Positions 7,879-17,440 of a stretch of DNA of 64,000 nt are shown here, piece by piece; position 1 is the first letter of the stretch; each line of letters opens with the position of its first letter. The position numbers and the translations under genes were made by a program. Source of the stretch: Novosphingobium flavum (GTDB taxonomy: Bacteria > Pseudomonadota > Alphaproteobacteria > Sphingomonadales > Sphingomonadaceae); NCBI RefSeq assembly GCF_014230315.1, contig NZ_JACLAW010000002.1, positions 364,951 to 428,950 on the forward strand, given 5' to 3'. The notes beneath the pieces are model-generated. The model ran no database searches and was not told the DNA's origin. It saw only the letters and a program-made list of their open reading frames with translations.

Positions 7879-9075
7879 ATGCCCGATAATGCGCTTCTAG
7901 CCGATGCCCATGAGCTGGCCGACGGGATCGTCGCCCTGCGCCGCGCGATCCACGCCGAACCCGAACTCGGCCTGCACACCCCGAAGACCGCGACCAAGGT
8001 GCGCGATGCGCTGCACGGCCTGCCCCTGTCATGGCGCGAGGGACCATCCACCACGGGCCTCATCGCCACGCTGCAAGGCGCCAGGCCGGGCCGCCGCGTC
8101 CTCCTGCGGGGCGATATGGACGCCCTGCCGATGCCCGAGGAAACCGGGCTCGACTTCGCCTCGACCGTGCCCGGGCGGATGCACGCCTGCGGCCACGATG
8201 CCCATACGGCCATGCTGGTCGGCGCGGCCAAGCTGCTCTGCGCCCGTGCCGACGACCTCGCGGGCGAGGTCCAGTTCATGTTCCAGCCGGGTGAGGAGGG
8301 CTATCACGGCGCCCGCTTCATGCTGGAAGACGGGCTGATCGACCCGCTGCCCGATGCGGCCTTCGCCCTCCACGTCATGCCCAATGCCCCGCACGGGGTG
8401 GTCGGCGGCCGGGCCGGGGCGCTGCTCGCCGCCGCCGATCAGGTCGAGATTGCGATCGAGGGCCGCGGCGGTCACGCCTCGATGCCGCACGACACGCTCG
8501 ATCCCGTGCCGGTCGCCTGCGAACTGGTCCAGGCGATCCAGGCCATGGTCACCCGCCGCTTCAATGCGCACGACCCGGTGGTGGTCACGATCAGCAAGAT
8601 CGAAGCCGGCTCGGCGCACAATGTGATCGCCGACCGCGCGGTGATGCGCGGCACCATGCGCTCGCTCTCGCCCGGCCACCGCGCCAAGCTCCACGCTGGC
8701 ATCCGCCAGCTCGCCACCGGCATCGCCGAGGCGCACGGCCTTTCGGCCACGGTGACGATCATGGAAGGCTTCCCGGTCACCCTGTGCGATCCGCGCGCGG
8801 TCGATTTCGGCGAAGCGGTGGCCCGCGACCTGTTCGGGCCGCAGGCCTTCCTGCGCCTGCCCGATCCGATCATGGGGGCGGAGGATTTCGCCTATGTCCT
8901 CGAACAGGTTCCCGGCGCCATGTTCTTCCTCGGCGTGGCCCCAGCGGGCGACGACTGGGCACAGTGCTGCTCGATCCACTCCACGAAGATGATGGTCGAC
9001 GAAACCGTCCTGCCGCAAGGCGCCGCGCTCCATGCGGGTCTCGCCCTGCGCTTTCTGGCCGAGGGATTCGGCTGA
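7879..9075 (+). CDS. M20-family amidohydrolase (hippuricase-like)
   Basis: A 398-residue cytoplasmic metallohydrolase of the M20D group, which removes acyl groups from amino acids or acts on similar amides. The metal site HACGHDAHTAM lies at residues 102-112, followed by QPGEEGYHGA with the catalytic and bridging Glu pair and a later HVMPNAPHG His. GRGGHASMPH marks the dimerisation domain, and IMGAEDFAYVL near the C terminus is typical of the subfamily. The ATG at 7879 is chosen because the upstream reading frame overlaps the preceding gene. It lies 40 bases after the phosphatidyltransferase gene. The natural substrate is not predictable. Confidence 0.85.
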   Translation: MPDNALLADAHELADGIVALRRAIHAEPELGLHTPKTATKVRDALHGLPLSWREGPSTTGLIATLQGARPGRRVLLRGDMDALPMPEETGLDFASTVPGRMHACGHDAHTAMLVGAAKLLCARADDLAGEVQFMFQPGEEGYHGARFMLEDGLIDPLPDAAFALHVMPNAPHGVVGGRAGALLAAADQVEIAIEGRGGHASMPHDTLDPVPVACELVQAIQAMVTRRFNAHDPVVVTISKIEAGSAHNVIADRAVMRGTMRSLSPGHRAKLHAGIRQLATGIAEAHGLSATVTIMEGFPVTLCDPRAVDFGEAVARDLFGPQAFLRLPDPIMGAEDFAYVLEQVPGAMFFLGVAPAGDDWAQCCSIHSTKMMVDETVLPQGAALHAGLALRFLAEGFG

Positions 9076-9172
9076 ACCGATCGGCCGCACGGGCAGATTC
9101 GCCGCCCCCGCTATTGGACTCGCGCGCCATATTGCCTAAGGGCGCGGCAAAACCATTGGCAGGACCCTTTCG

Positions 9173-10759
9173 ATGACCACCGTCACCCCCGTTCGCGCGC
9201 TCCTTTCCGTGTCCGACAAGACCGGCCTCGTCGATCTCGGCACGGCCCTGTCCGCCCGCGGGGTCGAACTGGTCTCGACCGGCGGCACGGCCAAGGCGCT
9301 GCGCGAGGCGGGGCTGGCGGTCAAGGACATCTCCGAGCTGACCGGCTTTCCCGAGATGATGGACGGGCGGGTCAAGACCCTGCATCCCAAGGTCCACGGC
9401 GGGCTGCTGGCCGTGCGCGACAATCCTGAACATGCCGCCTCAATGGCCGAGCACGCGATCGGCCCGATCGATATCGTCGTGGTCAACCTCTACCCGTTCG
9501 AGGCGACCGTGGCCAAGGGCGCCGAGCGTGACGAGGTGATCGAGAACATCGACATCGGCGGTCCCTCGATGGTCCGTTCGGCGGCCAAGAACCACGCCTT
9601 CGTCGCCATCGTCACTGACCCGGCCGACTATGCCGAACTGATCGGCGAGCTGGAGAGCAACGGCGGCACGACCTACGATTTCCGCCGCCGCCTCGCCGCC
9701 AAGGCCTATGCCACCACAGCCGCCTATGATGCCGCGATCAGCCAGTGGTTCGCCGGGGTCGACCTTGGCGAGAAGTTCGCCCCGTTGGTCTCGATGAGCC
9801 GCGTGCTGGCCGGTTCGCTGCGCTACGGCGAGAATCCGCATCAGGACGCCGCGCTCTATGTTCCGCGCGGGCCCCACGTTGCCGGCCTGCCGCAGGCCGA
9901 GCAGGTGCAGGGCAAGGAACTGTCCTACAACAATTACAACGACGCCAATGCCGCGCTCGAACTCTGCGCCGAATTCCGGGGGCAGAAGCCCTCGGTGGTG
10001 ATCGTCAAGCACGCCAACCCGTGCGGCGTCGCCCAGGGCGAAAGCCTGCTCGAAGCCTGGCAGGGCGCGCTGCAGTGCGATGACGTCTCGGCCTTCGGCG
10101 GGATCGTCGCGGTCAACACCCCGCTCGACGGCGCCACGGCCGAGGCGATTACCCAGATCTTCACCGAAGTCGTGGTCGCCCCCGGCGCCGACGAGGAAGC
10201 CCGCGCCATCTTCGCCAAGAAGAAGAACCTGCGCCTGCTCTTGACCCAGGGCCTGCCCGATCCGCGCCGCGCAGGCCAGGTCATGGCCCAGATCGCCGGC
10301 GGCATCCTGGTGCAAGACCGTGACAACGGCGCGATCGGCTTCGACGACCTCAAGGTCGTGACCAAGCGCGCGCCGACCGACCGCGAACTGGCCGACTGCC
10401 TCTTCGCCTGGACCGTGGCCCGCCACGTCAAGTCCAACGCCATCGTCTATGCGCGCGACGGGATCACCGCCGGGATCGGCGCGGGTCAGATGAACCGCCG
10501 CGATAGCTCGCGCATTGCCGCGATGAAGGCCGCCGAGGCCGCCGCCAAGTTCGGCTGGGCCGAAAGCCGCGCGGTCGGCTCGGCCGTGGCGTCGGACGCC
10601 TTCTTCCCCTTCGCCGATGGCCTGCTGGCCGCGGCCGAGGCCGGGGCGACCGCCGTGATCCAGCCGGGCGGCTCGATCCGTGACGAGGACGTGATCAAGG
10701 CGGCCGACGAGGCAGGCCTCGCCATGGTCTTCACCGGGATGCGCCACTTCCGCCACTGA
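9173..10759 (+). CDS. purH: Bifunctional AICAR transformylase / IMP cyclohydrolase
   Basis: A 528-residue enzyme catalysing the last two steps of de novo purine synthesis. The N-terminal MGS-like cyclohydrolase domain shows [34 protein letters not shown] and [16 protein letters not shown]. The C-terminal transformylase domain carries [12 protein letters not shown] (with the catalytic Lys-His) and ends in [17 protein letters not shown] and MRHFRH, the usual terminus. Full length. purE and purK are elsewhere in the window. A long hairpin follows at 10787-10813. Confidence 0.97.
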   Translation: MTTVTPVRALLSVSDKTGLVDLGTALSARGVELVSTGGTAKALREAGLAVKDISELTGFPEMMDGRVKTLHPKVHGGLLAVRDNPEHAASMAEHAIGPIDIVVVNLYPFEATVAKGAERDEVIENIDIGGPSMVRSAAKNHAFVAIVTDPADYAELIGELESNGGTTYDFRRRLAAKAYATTAAYDAAISQWFAGVDLGEKFAPLVSMSRVLAGSLRYGENPHQDAALYVPRGPHVAGLPQAEQVQGKELSYNNYNDANAALELCAEFRGQKPSVVIVKHANPCGVAQGESLLEAWQGALQCDDVSAFGGIVAVNTPLDGATAEAITQIFTEVVVAPGADEEARAIFAKKKNLRLLLTQGLPDPRRAGQVMAQIAGGILVQDRDNGAIGFDDLKVVTKRAPTDRELADCLFAWTVARHVKSNAIVYARDGITAGIGAGQMNRRDSSRIAAMKAAEAAAKFGWAESRAVGSAVASDAFFPFADGLLAAAEAGATAVIQPGGSIRDEDVIKAADEAGLAMVFTGMRHFRH

Positions 10760-10786
10760 GGCGGGCGACAATGGGGCCGGGGGTCC

Positions 10787-10813
10787 GGCAGCGGCGAACG
10801 GTTCGTCGCTGCC
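10787..10813 (+). terminator. Hairpin after purH, possible transcript end
   Basis: A 27-base near-perfect palindrome (GGCAGCGGCGAAC with GTTCGTCGCTGCC, one G-T pair) starts 28 bases after the purH stop. No T-run follows, so it may protect the 3' end or be a factor-dependent site rather than an intrinsic terminator. Confidence 0.35.
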
Positions 10814-10883
10814 CGCACTCCATTCGTCGCTTTCATCTGCTTCGTTCACTTTACCGCAGGTGCGAAAAGCGCAGGGAGGCCTC

Positions 10884-11084
10884 GTGACATCACCCGCTTC
10901 GGGTGCCGCCGGGAGTTTTGCCGCGATGGGACTGTTCAAGGCCGATTTCTACCGTTCCTTTGCCGCCGGGTTCGTCCTCGGCGCTCTGGCGCTGGTGGCG
11001 GTCCTGGGCTCGGGCGATTCGCCGCTCTCCTCCAATGTCGTGCCCAATGCGGTCGCCGCCCCGGCCGAGACTCCGGCCCGCTGA
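10884..11084 (+). CDS. Small single-span membrane protein, unknown function
   Basis: A 66-residue protein. The GTG at 10884 is preferred because a strong ribosome binding site (AGGGAGG, 10873-10879) lies just before it; an internal ATG at 10926 has none. One hydrophobic helix (FAAGFVLGALALVAVLG) is followed by a short polar, Pro/Ala-rich tail likely in the periplasm. It ends one base before the msrA start codon, so the two are probably cotranslated. I do not recognise the family; such small proteins upstream of enzymes of this kind are common in sphingomonads. Confidence 0.6.
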   Translation: MTSPASGAAGSFAAMGLFKADFYRSFAAGFVLGALALVAVLGSGDSPLSSNVVPNAVAAPAETPAR

Positions 11085-11085
11085 C

Positions 11086-11763
11086 ATGGGCCTGAAGCGC
11101 GCCCTTGCCGGCTCGCTCCTGCTGCTCGCGGCCTGCCAGCAGCCTGCCTCCGCTGCTCCCGAACGCGCCGTCCTCGCCCCTTCCGCCGCCGTTGAATCGC
11201 GCGAGAGCGGCACGCGCAGCACCGCGATCTTCTCCGGCGGCTGCTTCTGGGGGATCGAGGCCGTGTTCAGCCACCTCAAGGGGGTGCGCAGCGCGGTCTC
11301 CGGTTATCAGGGCGGCAGCCGCGCCACGGCGCAATACGAGACTGTCGGCTCGGGCAGGACCGGCCACGCCGAATCGGTCCGCGTGATCTACGATCCCTCG
11401 GTGATCCGCTACGATCAGCTCCTGCGGGTGTTCTTCTCGGTCGGTGCCGATCCCACCCAGCTTGATCGTCAGGGCCCTGACGTCGGCTCGCAATATCGCT
11501 CGGCGCTCGTCCCGCTCGGGGCGGAGCAGAACCGCGTGGCTGAGGCCTACCTCAAGCAGCTCGGCGCGGCCCATGTCTGGCCCGGCGCGATTGTGACCCG
11601 GATCGAGCCGGACAAGGGCTTTTTCCCGGCCGAGGACTATCATCAGGACTTCGCCGCCAACAATCCCGATCACCCCTACATCCGCTTCTGGGATGCCCCC
11701 AAGGTGGCCGCGCTCAAGCGGATGTTCCCGGGGCTGTGGAAGCCGGCCTTCACCCGGGGCTGA
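11086..11763 (+). CDS. msrA: Peptide methionine-S-sulfoxide reductase, lipoprotein form
   Basis: A 225-residue MsrA with an N-terminal lipoprotein signal: MGLKRALAGSLLLLAACQQP, with lipobox LAAC at residues 14-17. The catalytic motif GGCFWGIEAVF begins about residue 50, and GYQGG, AESVRVIYDPS and DYHQDF are conserved family blocks. It reduces oxidised methionine in proteins. The lipobox places it in the periplasm, tethered to a membrane, unlike the cytoplasmic enzyme of enteric bacteria. A matching exported MsrB is encoded at 19635-20126, so the organism seems to run a periplasmic methionine repair pair. No resolving Cys is evident at the C terminus. Confidence 0.93.
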   Translation: MGLKRALAGSLLLLAACQQPASAAPERAVLAPSAAVESRESGTRSTAIFSGGCFWGIEAVFSHLKGVRSAVSGYQGGSRATAQYETVGSGRTGHAESVRVIYDPSVIRYDQLLRVFFSVGADPTQLDRQGPDVGSQYRSALVPLGAEQNRVAEAYLKQLGAAHVWPGAIVTRIEPDKGFFPAEDYHQDFAANNPDHPYIRFWDAPKVAALKRMFPGLWKPAFTRG

Positions 11764-11783
11764 TCCGTTCCTATATCGGCCTC

Positions 11784-12248
11784 ATGGCCGGGCACCATCA
11801 TCACGAACATTCGGGCACAAACCTCGTCGATGCCGCGCGCGAGGCGCTGCTCGCTTCGGGCGAACAGTGGACCGAGATGCGCGCCGACGTCTTTGCCGCG
11901 CTGGCGGGGCAGGATCGCCCGGCCTCGGCCTATGACGTGGCCGAAGCGGTTTCCAGGGGGCGGGGCAAGCGGGTCGCGGCCAACAGCGTCTACCGCATCC
12001 TCGACCTGTTCGTGCGAGCCAACCTCGCCCGCCGGATCGAGAGCGCCAATGCCTATGTCGCCAACAGCCACCCCGGCTGCCGGCATGACTGCATCTTCCT
12101 GATCTGCGATTCCTGCGGCAAGACCGTCCACATCGACGATGACCGGCTGACCGGGGCCCTCGTCGGCGCCGCGCGCGAGGCGGGCTTCGCCGACGTGCGC
12201 CCGGTCGTCGAACTGCGCGGCCACTGCGCCGACTGTTCGGACGACTGA
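11784..12248 (+). CDS. zur: Fur-family regulator, probably Zur
   Basis: A 154-residue Fur-family repressor. It has a His-rich N terminus (MAGHHHHEH), a winged-helix region ([27 protein letters not shown]), a regulatory metal segment [18 protein letters not shown] with a CxxC, and a second CxxC (HCADC) at the C terminus for structural zinc. The lack of the typical Fur HHDH segment, plus the His-rich start, points to zinc (Zur) rather than iron sensing. It would repress zinc uptake genes. It follows msrA by 20 bases on the same strand. Zur versus Fur is a judgement by eye. Confidence 0.75.
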   Translation: MAGHHHHEHSGTNLVDAAREALLASGEQWTEMRADVFAALAGQDRPASAYDVAEAVSRGRGKRVAANSVYRILDLFVRANLARRIESANAYVANSHPGCRHDCIFLICDSCGKTVHIDDDRLTGALVGAAREAGFADVRPVVELRGHCADCSDD

Positions 12249-12298
12249 GCCGTTCGATACAATCGACTTGCGCGGGCCAAGCGTGTAAGGCCCGGGGG

Positions 12299-14221
12299 AT
12301 GACCGCGAACCCGGCTACTCCGCTGCTCGATACCGTCGATACGCCCGCAGACCTGCGCCGCCTTGCCCCGGGCGAACTGCGCCAGTTGGCAGACGAGCTG
12401 CGGACGGAGATGATCTCCGCGGTCGGACAGACCGGCGGGCATCTCGGCTCGGGCCTCGGCGTGGTCGAACTGACCGTGGCCCTGCACTACGTGTTCAACA
12501 CGCCGGACGACCGGCTGGTCTGGGACGTGGGCCACCAGGCCTATCCGCACAAGATCCTGACCGGGCGCCGCAGCCGCATCCGCACCCTGCGCCAGCCGGG
12601 CGGCCTGTCGGGCTTCACCAAGCGTAGCGAGAGCGAATACGATCCGTTCGGCACGGCCCATTCCTCCACCTCGATCTCGGCCGCGCTCGGCTTTGCCGTG
12701 GCCAGCAAGCTGTCGGGCAAGCCGGGCAAGGGCATCGCCGTGATCGGCGACGGCGCGATGAGCGCGGGCATGGCCTATGAGGCGATGAACAACGCCAAGC
12801 AGGCCGGCAACCGCCTCGTCGTCATCCTCAATGACAACGACATGTCGATCGCCCCGCCGGTCGGCGGGCTCTCGGCCTATCTCGCCCGGCTGGTTTCCTC
12901 GCGCCCGTTCCTCGGCCTGCGCGACCTGGCCCGCCGCGTCTCGCGCCGCCTGCCCGAGCCGCTCCACCGCGCCGCCAAGCGGACCGATGAGTTCGCCCGC
13001 GGCATGGCCATGGGCGGAACCCTGTTCGAGGAGCTGGGCTTCTACTATGTCGGCCCGGTCGACGGGCACAATCTCGATCACCTGATCCCGGTGCTCGAAA
13101 ACGTCCGAGATGCCGCCGAAGGGCCGTGCCTGATCCATGTCGTCACCCAGAAGGGCAAGGGCTACGGCCCGGCCGAGGCGGCGGCCGACAAGTACCACGG
13201 CGTCCAGAAGTTCGACGTGATCACCGGCGAGCAGGTCAAGGCCAGCAGCGGCCCCCCGGCCTACCAGAACGTGTTCGGCGAGACGCTCGCCAAGCTGGCC
13301 GACAGCGACCCGAAGATCTGCGCGATCACCGCCGCCATGCCGTCGGGCACCGGGGTGGACAGGTTCGCCCGCGCGCACCCCGAGCGCACCTTCGACGTCG
13401 GCATTGCCGAGCAGCACGCGGTCACTTTCGCCGCCGGGCTCGCCGCAGAGGGGATGCGACCCTTTTGCGCGATCTATTCGACCTTCTTGCAGCGCGCTTA
13501 CGACCAGGTGGTCCACGACGTCGCGATCCAGAACCTGCCGGTGCGCTTCGCGATCGACCGGGCCGGGCTGGTCGGCGCCGACGGGGCGACTCACGCCGGC
13601 TCGTTCGACGTCACCTATCTCGCCAGCCTGCCCAATATGGTGGTCATGGCCGCGGCCGACGAGGCCGAACTGGTCCACATGACCTATACTGCGGCCTGCC
13701 ACGACAGCGGCCCAATCGCCTTCCGCTACCCGCGCGGGAGTGGTACCGGCGCGGCCTTGCCCGAGGTGCCGGAACGGCTGGAAATCGGCAAGGGCCGCAT
13801 CGTCCGCCAGGGTTCCAAGGTCGCCCTGCTCTCGCTCGGCACTCGCCTTGCCGAAGCGCTCAAGGCCGCCGATCAGCTCGAGGCCAAGGGGCTGTCCACC
13901 ACGGTCGCCGACCTGCGCTTCGCCAAGCCGATCGACGAGGAGCTGATCCGCCGCCTGATGGCCACGCACGAGGTCGTCGTCACCATCGAGGAAGGCGCGA
14001 TCGGTGGTCTTGGCGCCCATGTCCTGACCATGGCGAGCGACGAGGGTCTGACCGATGCCGGGCTCAAGATCCGCACCATGCGCCTGCCCGACCTGTTCCA
14101 GGACCACGATTCGCCCGACAAGCAGTATGACGCCGCCGGGCTCAACGCCCCGCACATCGTCGATACAGTGCTGAAAGCCCTGCGCCACAACAGCGCCGGA
14201 GTGTCAGAAGCCCGCGCCTGA
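12299..14221 (+). CDS. dxs: 1-Deoxy-D-xylulose-5-phosphate synthase
   Basis: A 640-residue full-length thiamine-diphosphate enzyme: pyruvate plus glyceraldehyde 3-phosphate gives 1-deoxyxylulose 5-phosphate, the first step of the MEP isoprenoid route (here feeding quinones and probably carotenoids). Conserved blocks: [13 protein letters not shown], the cofactor motif [17 protein letters not shown] ending in [21 protein letters not shown], and in the second domain [18 protein letters not shown] and [15 protein letters not shown]. It starts 50 bases after zur and converges on the NnrU gene with a 22-base gap. Confidence 0.97.
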   Translation: MTANPATPLLDTVDTPADLRRLAPGELRQLADELRTEMISAVGQTGGHLGSGLGVVELTVALHYVFNTPDDRLVWDVGHQAYPHKILTGRRSRIRTLRQPGGLSGFTKRSESEYDPFGTAHSSTSISAALGFAVASKLSGKPGKGIAVIGDGAMSAGMAYEAMNNAKQAGNRLVVILNDNDMSIAPPVGGLSAYLARLVSSRPFLGLRDLARRVSRRLPEPLHRAAKRTDEFARGMAMGGTLFEELGFYYVGPVDGHNLDHLIPVLENVRDAAEGPCLIHVVTQKGKGYGPAEAAADKYHGVQKFDVITGEQVKASSGPPAYQNVFGETLAKLADSDPKICAITAAMPSGTGVDRFARAHPERTFDVGIAEQHAVTFAAGLAAEGMRPFCAIYSTFLQRAYDQVVHDVAIQNLPVRFAIDRAGLVGADGATHAGSFDVTYLASLPNMVVMAAADEAELVHMTYTAACHDSGPIAFRYPRGSGTGAALPEVPERLEIGKGRIVRQGSKVALLSLGTRLAEALKAADQLEAKGLSTTVADLRFAKPIDEELIRRLMATHEVVVTIEEGAIGGLGAHVLTMASDEGLTDAGLKIRTMRLPDLFQDHDSPDKQYDAAGLNAPHIVDTVLKALRHNSAGVSEARA

Positions 14222-14243
14222 TCCCGAAGCGTCGTCTGCGTCG

Positions 14244-14924
14244 CTAGCTCAGCACTATCCAGATCCCGGCCGGAATCCCGCCCAGCCACATGTGAGCTGC
14301 AGTCGCCGCCAACCACGCGAGCAGGCCTGCGGCCCACAGGTTGCCGATCCGGCTGAGCCCGCGCGGGCGCGGCCAGAACGAGGTGCGGGCCATCCACACC
14401 CCCCATTCGCGCGAATTGCGGGCAAGCTTGCGGCGGTCCTGCGCCGCCGCTCCGGCAAGGGCGAGGAGCCCGAGCGAAAGGTCGAACAGAGCGGTGCGGG
14501 CCGTGGGCGAGACCAGCATGTGGGCCACTGCCCAGAACGCGATGCCCATCATCATCGGGTGGCGCGTCACCTGGAAGATGCCCCAGGGCTTGCGCGCCGA
14601 CAGGCCGGCGAGATTGGCGTCGGGCAGGGCGGGATTGCCGCTCAGCGACCCGACCAGCAGGACCATGGCGAACAGGGTCAATGCGCTTGCGATCAGCCAC
14701 GGCACCAGCGCCGTCCCGTCCCACAGCATGGTGCCCCGACCGGCGCGGTGAAAGCTGAGTATCGCCCATCCGAAAGTGACGATGGCGACAAGGGTATAGA
14801 GCCCGAGAAAGCCCCGCTGGCCGAGAGAGCGGACCAGAGGGGCGCGCACCGGACCGGACATTACCATGTGCGAGCCAACGAACAGCACACACGCCGCCGC
14901 CAGCTTCAGCAGGCCCTCTTCCAT
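14244..14924 (-). CDS. NnrU-family integral membrane protein
   Basis: A 226-residue membrane protein with about six hydrophobic helices and the NnrU/isoprenylcysteine methyltransferase-like segment QVTRHPMMMGIAFWAVAHML. An acidic/basic loop (AQDRRKLARNSREWGVW) precedes the last two helices. NnrU was named from denitrification loci, but the family is widespread in alphaproteobacteria with no proven reaction. No denitrification genes are near. It sits alone between convergent dxs and a POT transporter on the same strand. Confidence 0.75.
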   Translation of the reverse strand: MEEGLLKLAAACVLFVGSHMVMSGPVRAPLVRSLGQRGFLGLYTLVAIVTFGWAILSFHRAGRGTMLWDGTALVPWLIASALTLFAMVLLVGSLSGNPALPDANLAGLSARKPWGIFQVTRHPMMMGIAFWAVAHMLVSPTARTALFDLSLGLLALAGAAAQDRRKLARNSREWGVWMARTSFWPRPRGLSRIGNLWAAGLLAWLAATAAHMWLGGIPAGIWIVLS

Positions 14925-14963
14925 TCCAATATACCCCTGAACTTACCTTATCTTTGGGTGGTA

Positions 14964-16580
14964 TCAGGTCGCGCCCTGCGGTTCCAGCCCGGCCGCGGCC
15001 GCGCGCTCCGCTTCTTCCCCGGCGAGTTTTTCGATGTGCATCCAGCGCCGCGCGATCGGGGCAAACAGCAAGACCACGGCGGCGATGCCCAGCGTCACCC
15101 AGCCGATCGTGGTGTAGATGGACAGGGTCAGGTCGCGGCTCATCTCGCCGCTTTCCCCGCCCGTCGCCTCGCCGATCTTGCCGGCGACGAAATTGCCGAC
15201 CGCGCTCATGTAGAACCATGCTCCCATGATGAAGCTGCCAAGATGGAGCGGGGCAAGCCGGGTCATTGCCGAAAGCCCGACCGGAGACAGGCACAGCTCG
15301 CCGGTGGTCTGCAGCAGATAGAGCAGGAAGACGAAGATCACCGGGGTAAGGGCGGAACCGGCGCCCTGCGCACCCCAGACGAAAACGAGGAAGGCAAGCC
15401 CGACCTGGACCAGGGCGAGGCCGAACTTGGCCGGGGCCGAGGGCTCGAGCCCGCGCCGCCCGAGCCAGGCCCACAGGGCGGCGAAGACCGGGCCGAGCAG
15501 GACGATGTAGATCGGGTTGATCGCTTGGAACAGGCTGGTCGGCACCCCCTGCCGGTCGACATAGCGGTCAGTATAGAGATTGAGGCTGCCGCCGGCCTGC
15601 TCGAACAGGCCCCAGAATACCGGGTTGAGTGCGATCAGGAACAGGATCGCGAAGATCCGCTCGCGCGCCACCTTGTCGAGCTTGAAGGCCTCGTAGAGCG
15701 TGTAGCCAAGCATGGCGAGGCCCGAGACGATCAGCAGGCCCTGAATCACGTCCTGCCACTGCACCAGCGCCCAGATCACCGCGACCGAGGCCGTGCCGAC
15801 CCCGTAGAGCAGCCACTCGTGGCGGCGGTCCAGCGGTGCGGGCGGCTCGCCGTGGCCCTGCAGGGCGGGCTTGCCGATCGTGAAGATGATCAGGCCCACC
15901 ACCATGCCGATCCCGGCGAGGCCGAAACCCCACGACCAGCCAATGGTTTCGCCTAGATAGCCGACCAAAATCGTGCCCAGCGCGGCGCCGACGTTCACCC
16001 CCATGTAGAAGATCGTGTAGGCCCCGTCGCGGCGCATGTCGGTCATCTTGTAGAGCTGGCCGACGATCACCGAGATATTTGCCTTGAGGAAGCCCGAGCC
16101 GACGATGATCAGGGCGAGCGCGAGCCAGAACACGTTGATCGCCGGATCGGCCTGCTTGAGCAGCGGATCGGTCAGGCCCTGCGCCCCTTCAACCGCCATG
16201 AACAGGTGGCCTAGCGCCAGCAGGACCCCGCCGAACAGCACGGCCTTGCGCTGGCCCAGCCAGCGGTCGGCGATCGTGCCGCCCAGCACCGGGGTGATGT
16301 AGACCAGGCTGGTATAGGCGCCGTAGATCAGGTTGGCCTTGCCATCGGCAAACAGCCAGAACTTGGTCAGGTAGAGCACCAGCAGGGCGCGCATCCCGTA
16401 GTAGGAAAAGCGCTCCCACATCTCGGCATAGAACAGGACGAACAGCCCGCGGGGATGGCCCACCACTTCCTGGCTGCGCCGCGCCGCGATGATGCCGCCG
16501 ATGGCGAGAAAGGCGAACAGCGCCAGGGCCCCGATCGCGGCGATCCAGTCGCCCTCGTTCCACGCCGTCATGTCCTTCAT
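14964..16580 (-). CDS. POT/PTR2-family proton-dependent oligopeptide transporter
   Basis: A 538-residue inner-membrane transporter with about 14 hydrophobic helices. The family signature EMWERFSYYGMRALLVLYLT lies in the first part, followed by GAYTSLVYITPVLGGTIADRWLG, and the second PTR2 motif (FYMGVNVGAALG) further on. Members import di- and tripeptides with protons. The ATG at 16580 starts directly before the first helix; the longer reading frame upstream has no helix and looks like noise. The C terminus is a cytoplasmic Ala/Glu-rich tail. Ordinary for this group of bacteria. Confidence 0.88.
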   Translation of the reverse strand: MKDMTAWNEGDWIAAIGALALFAFLAIGGIIAARRSQEVVGHPRGLFVLFYAEMWERFSYYGMRALLVLYLTKFWLFADGKANLIYGAYTSLVYITPVLGGTIADRWLGQRKAVLFGGVLLALGHLFMAVEGAQGLTDPLLKQADPAINVFWLALALIIVGSGFLKANISVIVGQLYKMTDMRRDGAYTIFYMGVNVGAALGTILVGYLGETIGWSWGFGLAGIGMVVGLIIFTIGKPALQGHGEPPAPLDRRHEWLLYGVGTASVAVIWALVQWQDVIQGLLIVSGLAMLGYTLYEAFKLDKVARERIFAILFLIALNPVFWGLFEQAGGSLNLYTDRYVDRQGVPTSLFQAINPIYIVLLGPVFAALWAWLGRRGLEPSAPAKFGLALVQVGLAFLVFVWGAQGAGSALTPVIFVFLLYLLQTTGELCLSPVGLSAMTRLAPLHLGSFIMGAWFYMSAVGNFVAGKIGEATGGESGEMSRDLTLSIYTTIGWVTLGIAAVVLLFAPIARRWMHIEKLAGEEAERAAAAGLEPQGAT

Positions 16581-16915
16581 GCGCCCGTCCTTGCCGCCTG
16601 CCGCAAAGCGCCAGCCTATCCCGGCGAGTCGCCCCGCGATAGGCGAAAATCGGCGGGGCGCCGCGCAAACCTTTGAACCGGCGGGAGGACGGCCCGGCCG
16701 GCCGGGGCGAGATCGTCTCTTTGCGGCACGAAATCGGCGCTGCGCAAAGTCTGCCGCATTGCCTAGGCACCGCAATTCTGTCACTTTCAGCCCTGCTGCG
16801 GAATGATCGCCGGTCCGGTTGCGGACGAGCGGTCGAAGCCAGGGTGATGGGGGTCGTCCAGCCGCAGCGATCAGTGGGGGGCCGGCGTCTTTTCCGGCCT
16901 AGGGGAGACGTTTGC
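16581..16915. promoter_or_regulatory. Divergent intergenic region, promoter of ihfB-like gene
   Basis: 335 bases between divergent genes. I see no gene here. A hairpin GGCCGG-N8-CCGGCC (16880-16899) lies immediately before the ribosome binding site GGGGAG of the plus-strand gene and could affect its translation. Confidence 0.35.
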
Positions 16916-17197
16916 ATGATCCGATCCGAATTGCTGGCCGCGCTCGCCAAGGAAAATCCCGGCCTCCGTGCCGAGGAAGTCGAACGGGTGGTCGACGTGT
17001 TCTTCGAGGAAATCGCCAGCCGGCTGGCCGAGGGCGGCCGGGTCGAACTGCGCGGTTTCGGTGCCTTCTCGACCCGTGAACGCGAGGCCCGCAAGGGCCG
17101 CAACCCGCGCACCGGCGATACGGTCGACGTGCCCGGCAAGCGCGTGCCCTATTTCAAGCCGGGCAAGGAAATGCGCCACCGCCTCAACGCGGATTGA
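16916..17197 (+). CDS. ihfB: Integration host factor / HU-family DNA-binding protein, beta type
   Basis: A 93-residue DNA-bending protein. It shows the full HU/IHF fold: N-terminal helices ([40 protein letters not shown]), then [18 protein letters not shown] and the arm region [29 protein letters not shown]. The sequence at the arm ([13 protein letters not shown]) and the short C terminus fit the IHF beta subunit better than HU. It compacts DNA and assists promoters and recombination. The start is fixed by a GGGGAG site. It is followed by tRNA-Leu. Confidence 0.88.
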   Translation: MIRSELLAALAKENPGLRAEEVERVVDVFFEEIASRLAEGGRVELRGFGAFSTREREARKGRNPRTGDTVDVPGKRVPYFKPGKEMRHRLNAD

Positions 17198-17316
17198 GCG
17201 CAGGCTCGGATCGGCGGCGGGTCTAGGCGAACGACTTGGCGCCACCGCTCACCCATTGCCCTTAGTCCAACCATTGCAGCGCGCCGTGCGATCTGCCATC
17301 GCCCGTCCGGCTGCGG

Positions 17317-17401
17317 GCGGACGTGGCGGAATGGTAGACGCAGGGGACTTAAAATCCCTTGAGCTTTGCTCGTGCGGGTTCGAGTCCCGCCGTCCGTACC
17401 A
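17317..17401 (+). tRNA. tRNA-Leu (anticodon TAA)
   Basis: 85 bases with encoded CCA. Acceptor stem GCGGACG pairs with CGTCCGT (one G-T). Anticodon stem GGGGA/TCCCT closes the loop CTTAAAA with anticodon TAA at 17350-17352. The long variable arm (TGAGCTTTGCTC) marks a class II tRNA, and the T-arm GCGGGTTCGAGTCCCGC is regular. Confidence 0.97.
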
Positions 17402-17440
17402 GTTTCGGGCCTGACGCAGGGTGGGGCGGCCGGGGCTGGT

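Noticed and set aside
12053..14188. Minus-strand open frame of 711 codons opposite dxs
   Set aside because: Shadow of a certain gene; composition is artificial and no start signal is present.
13873..15474. Minus-strand open frame of 533 codons across dxs, NnrU and the POT transporter
   Set aside because: It crosses three supported genes in a different frame and has a low-complexity sequence.
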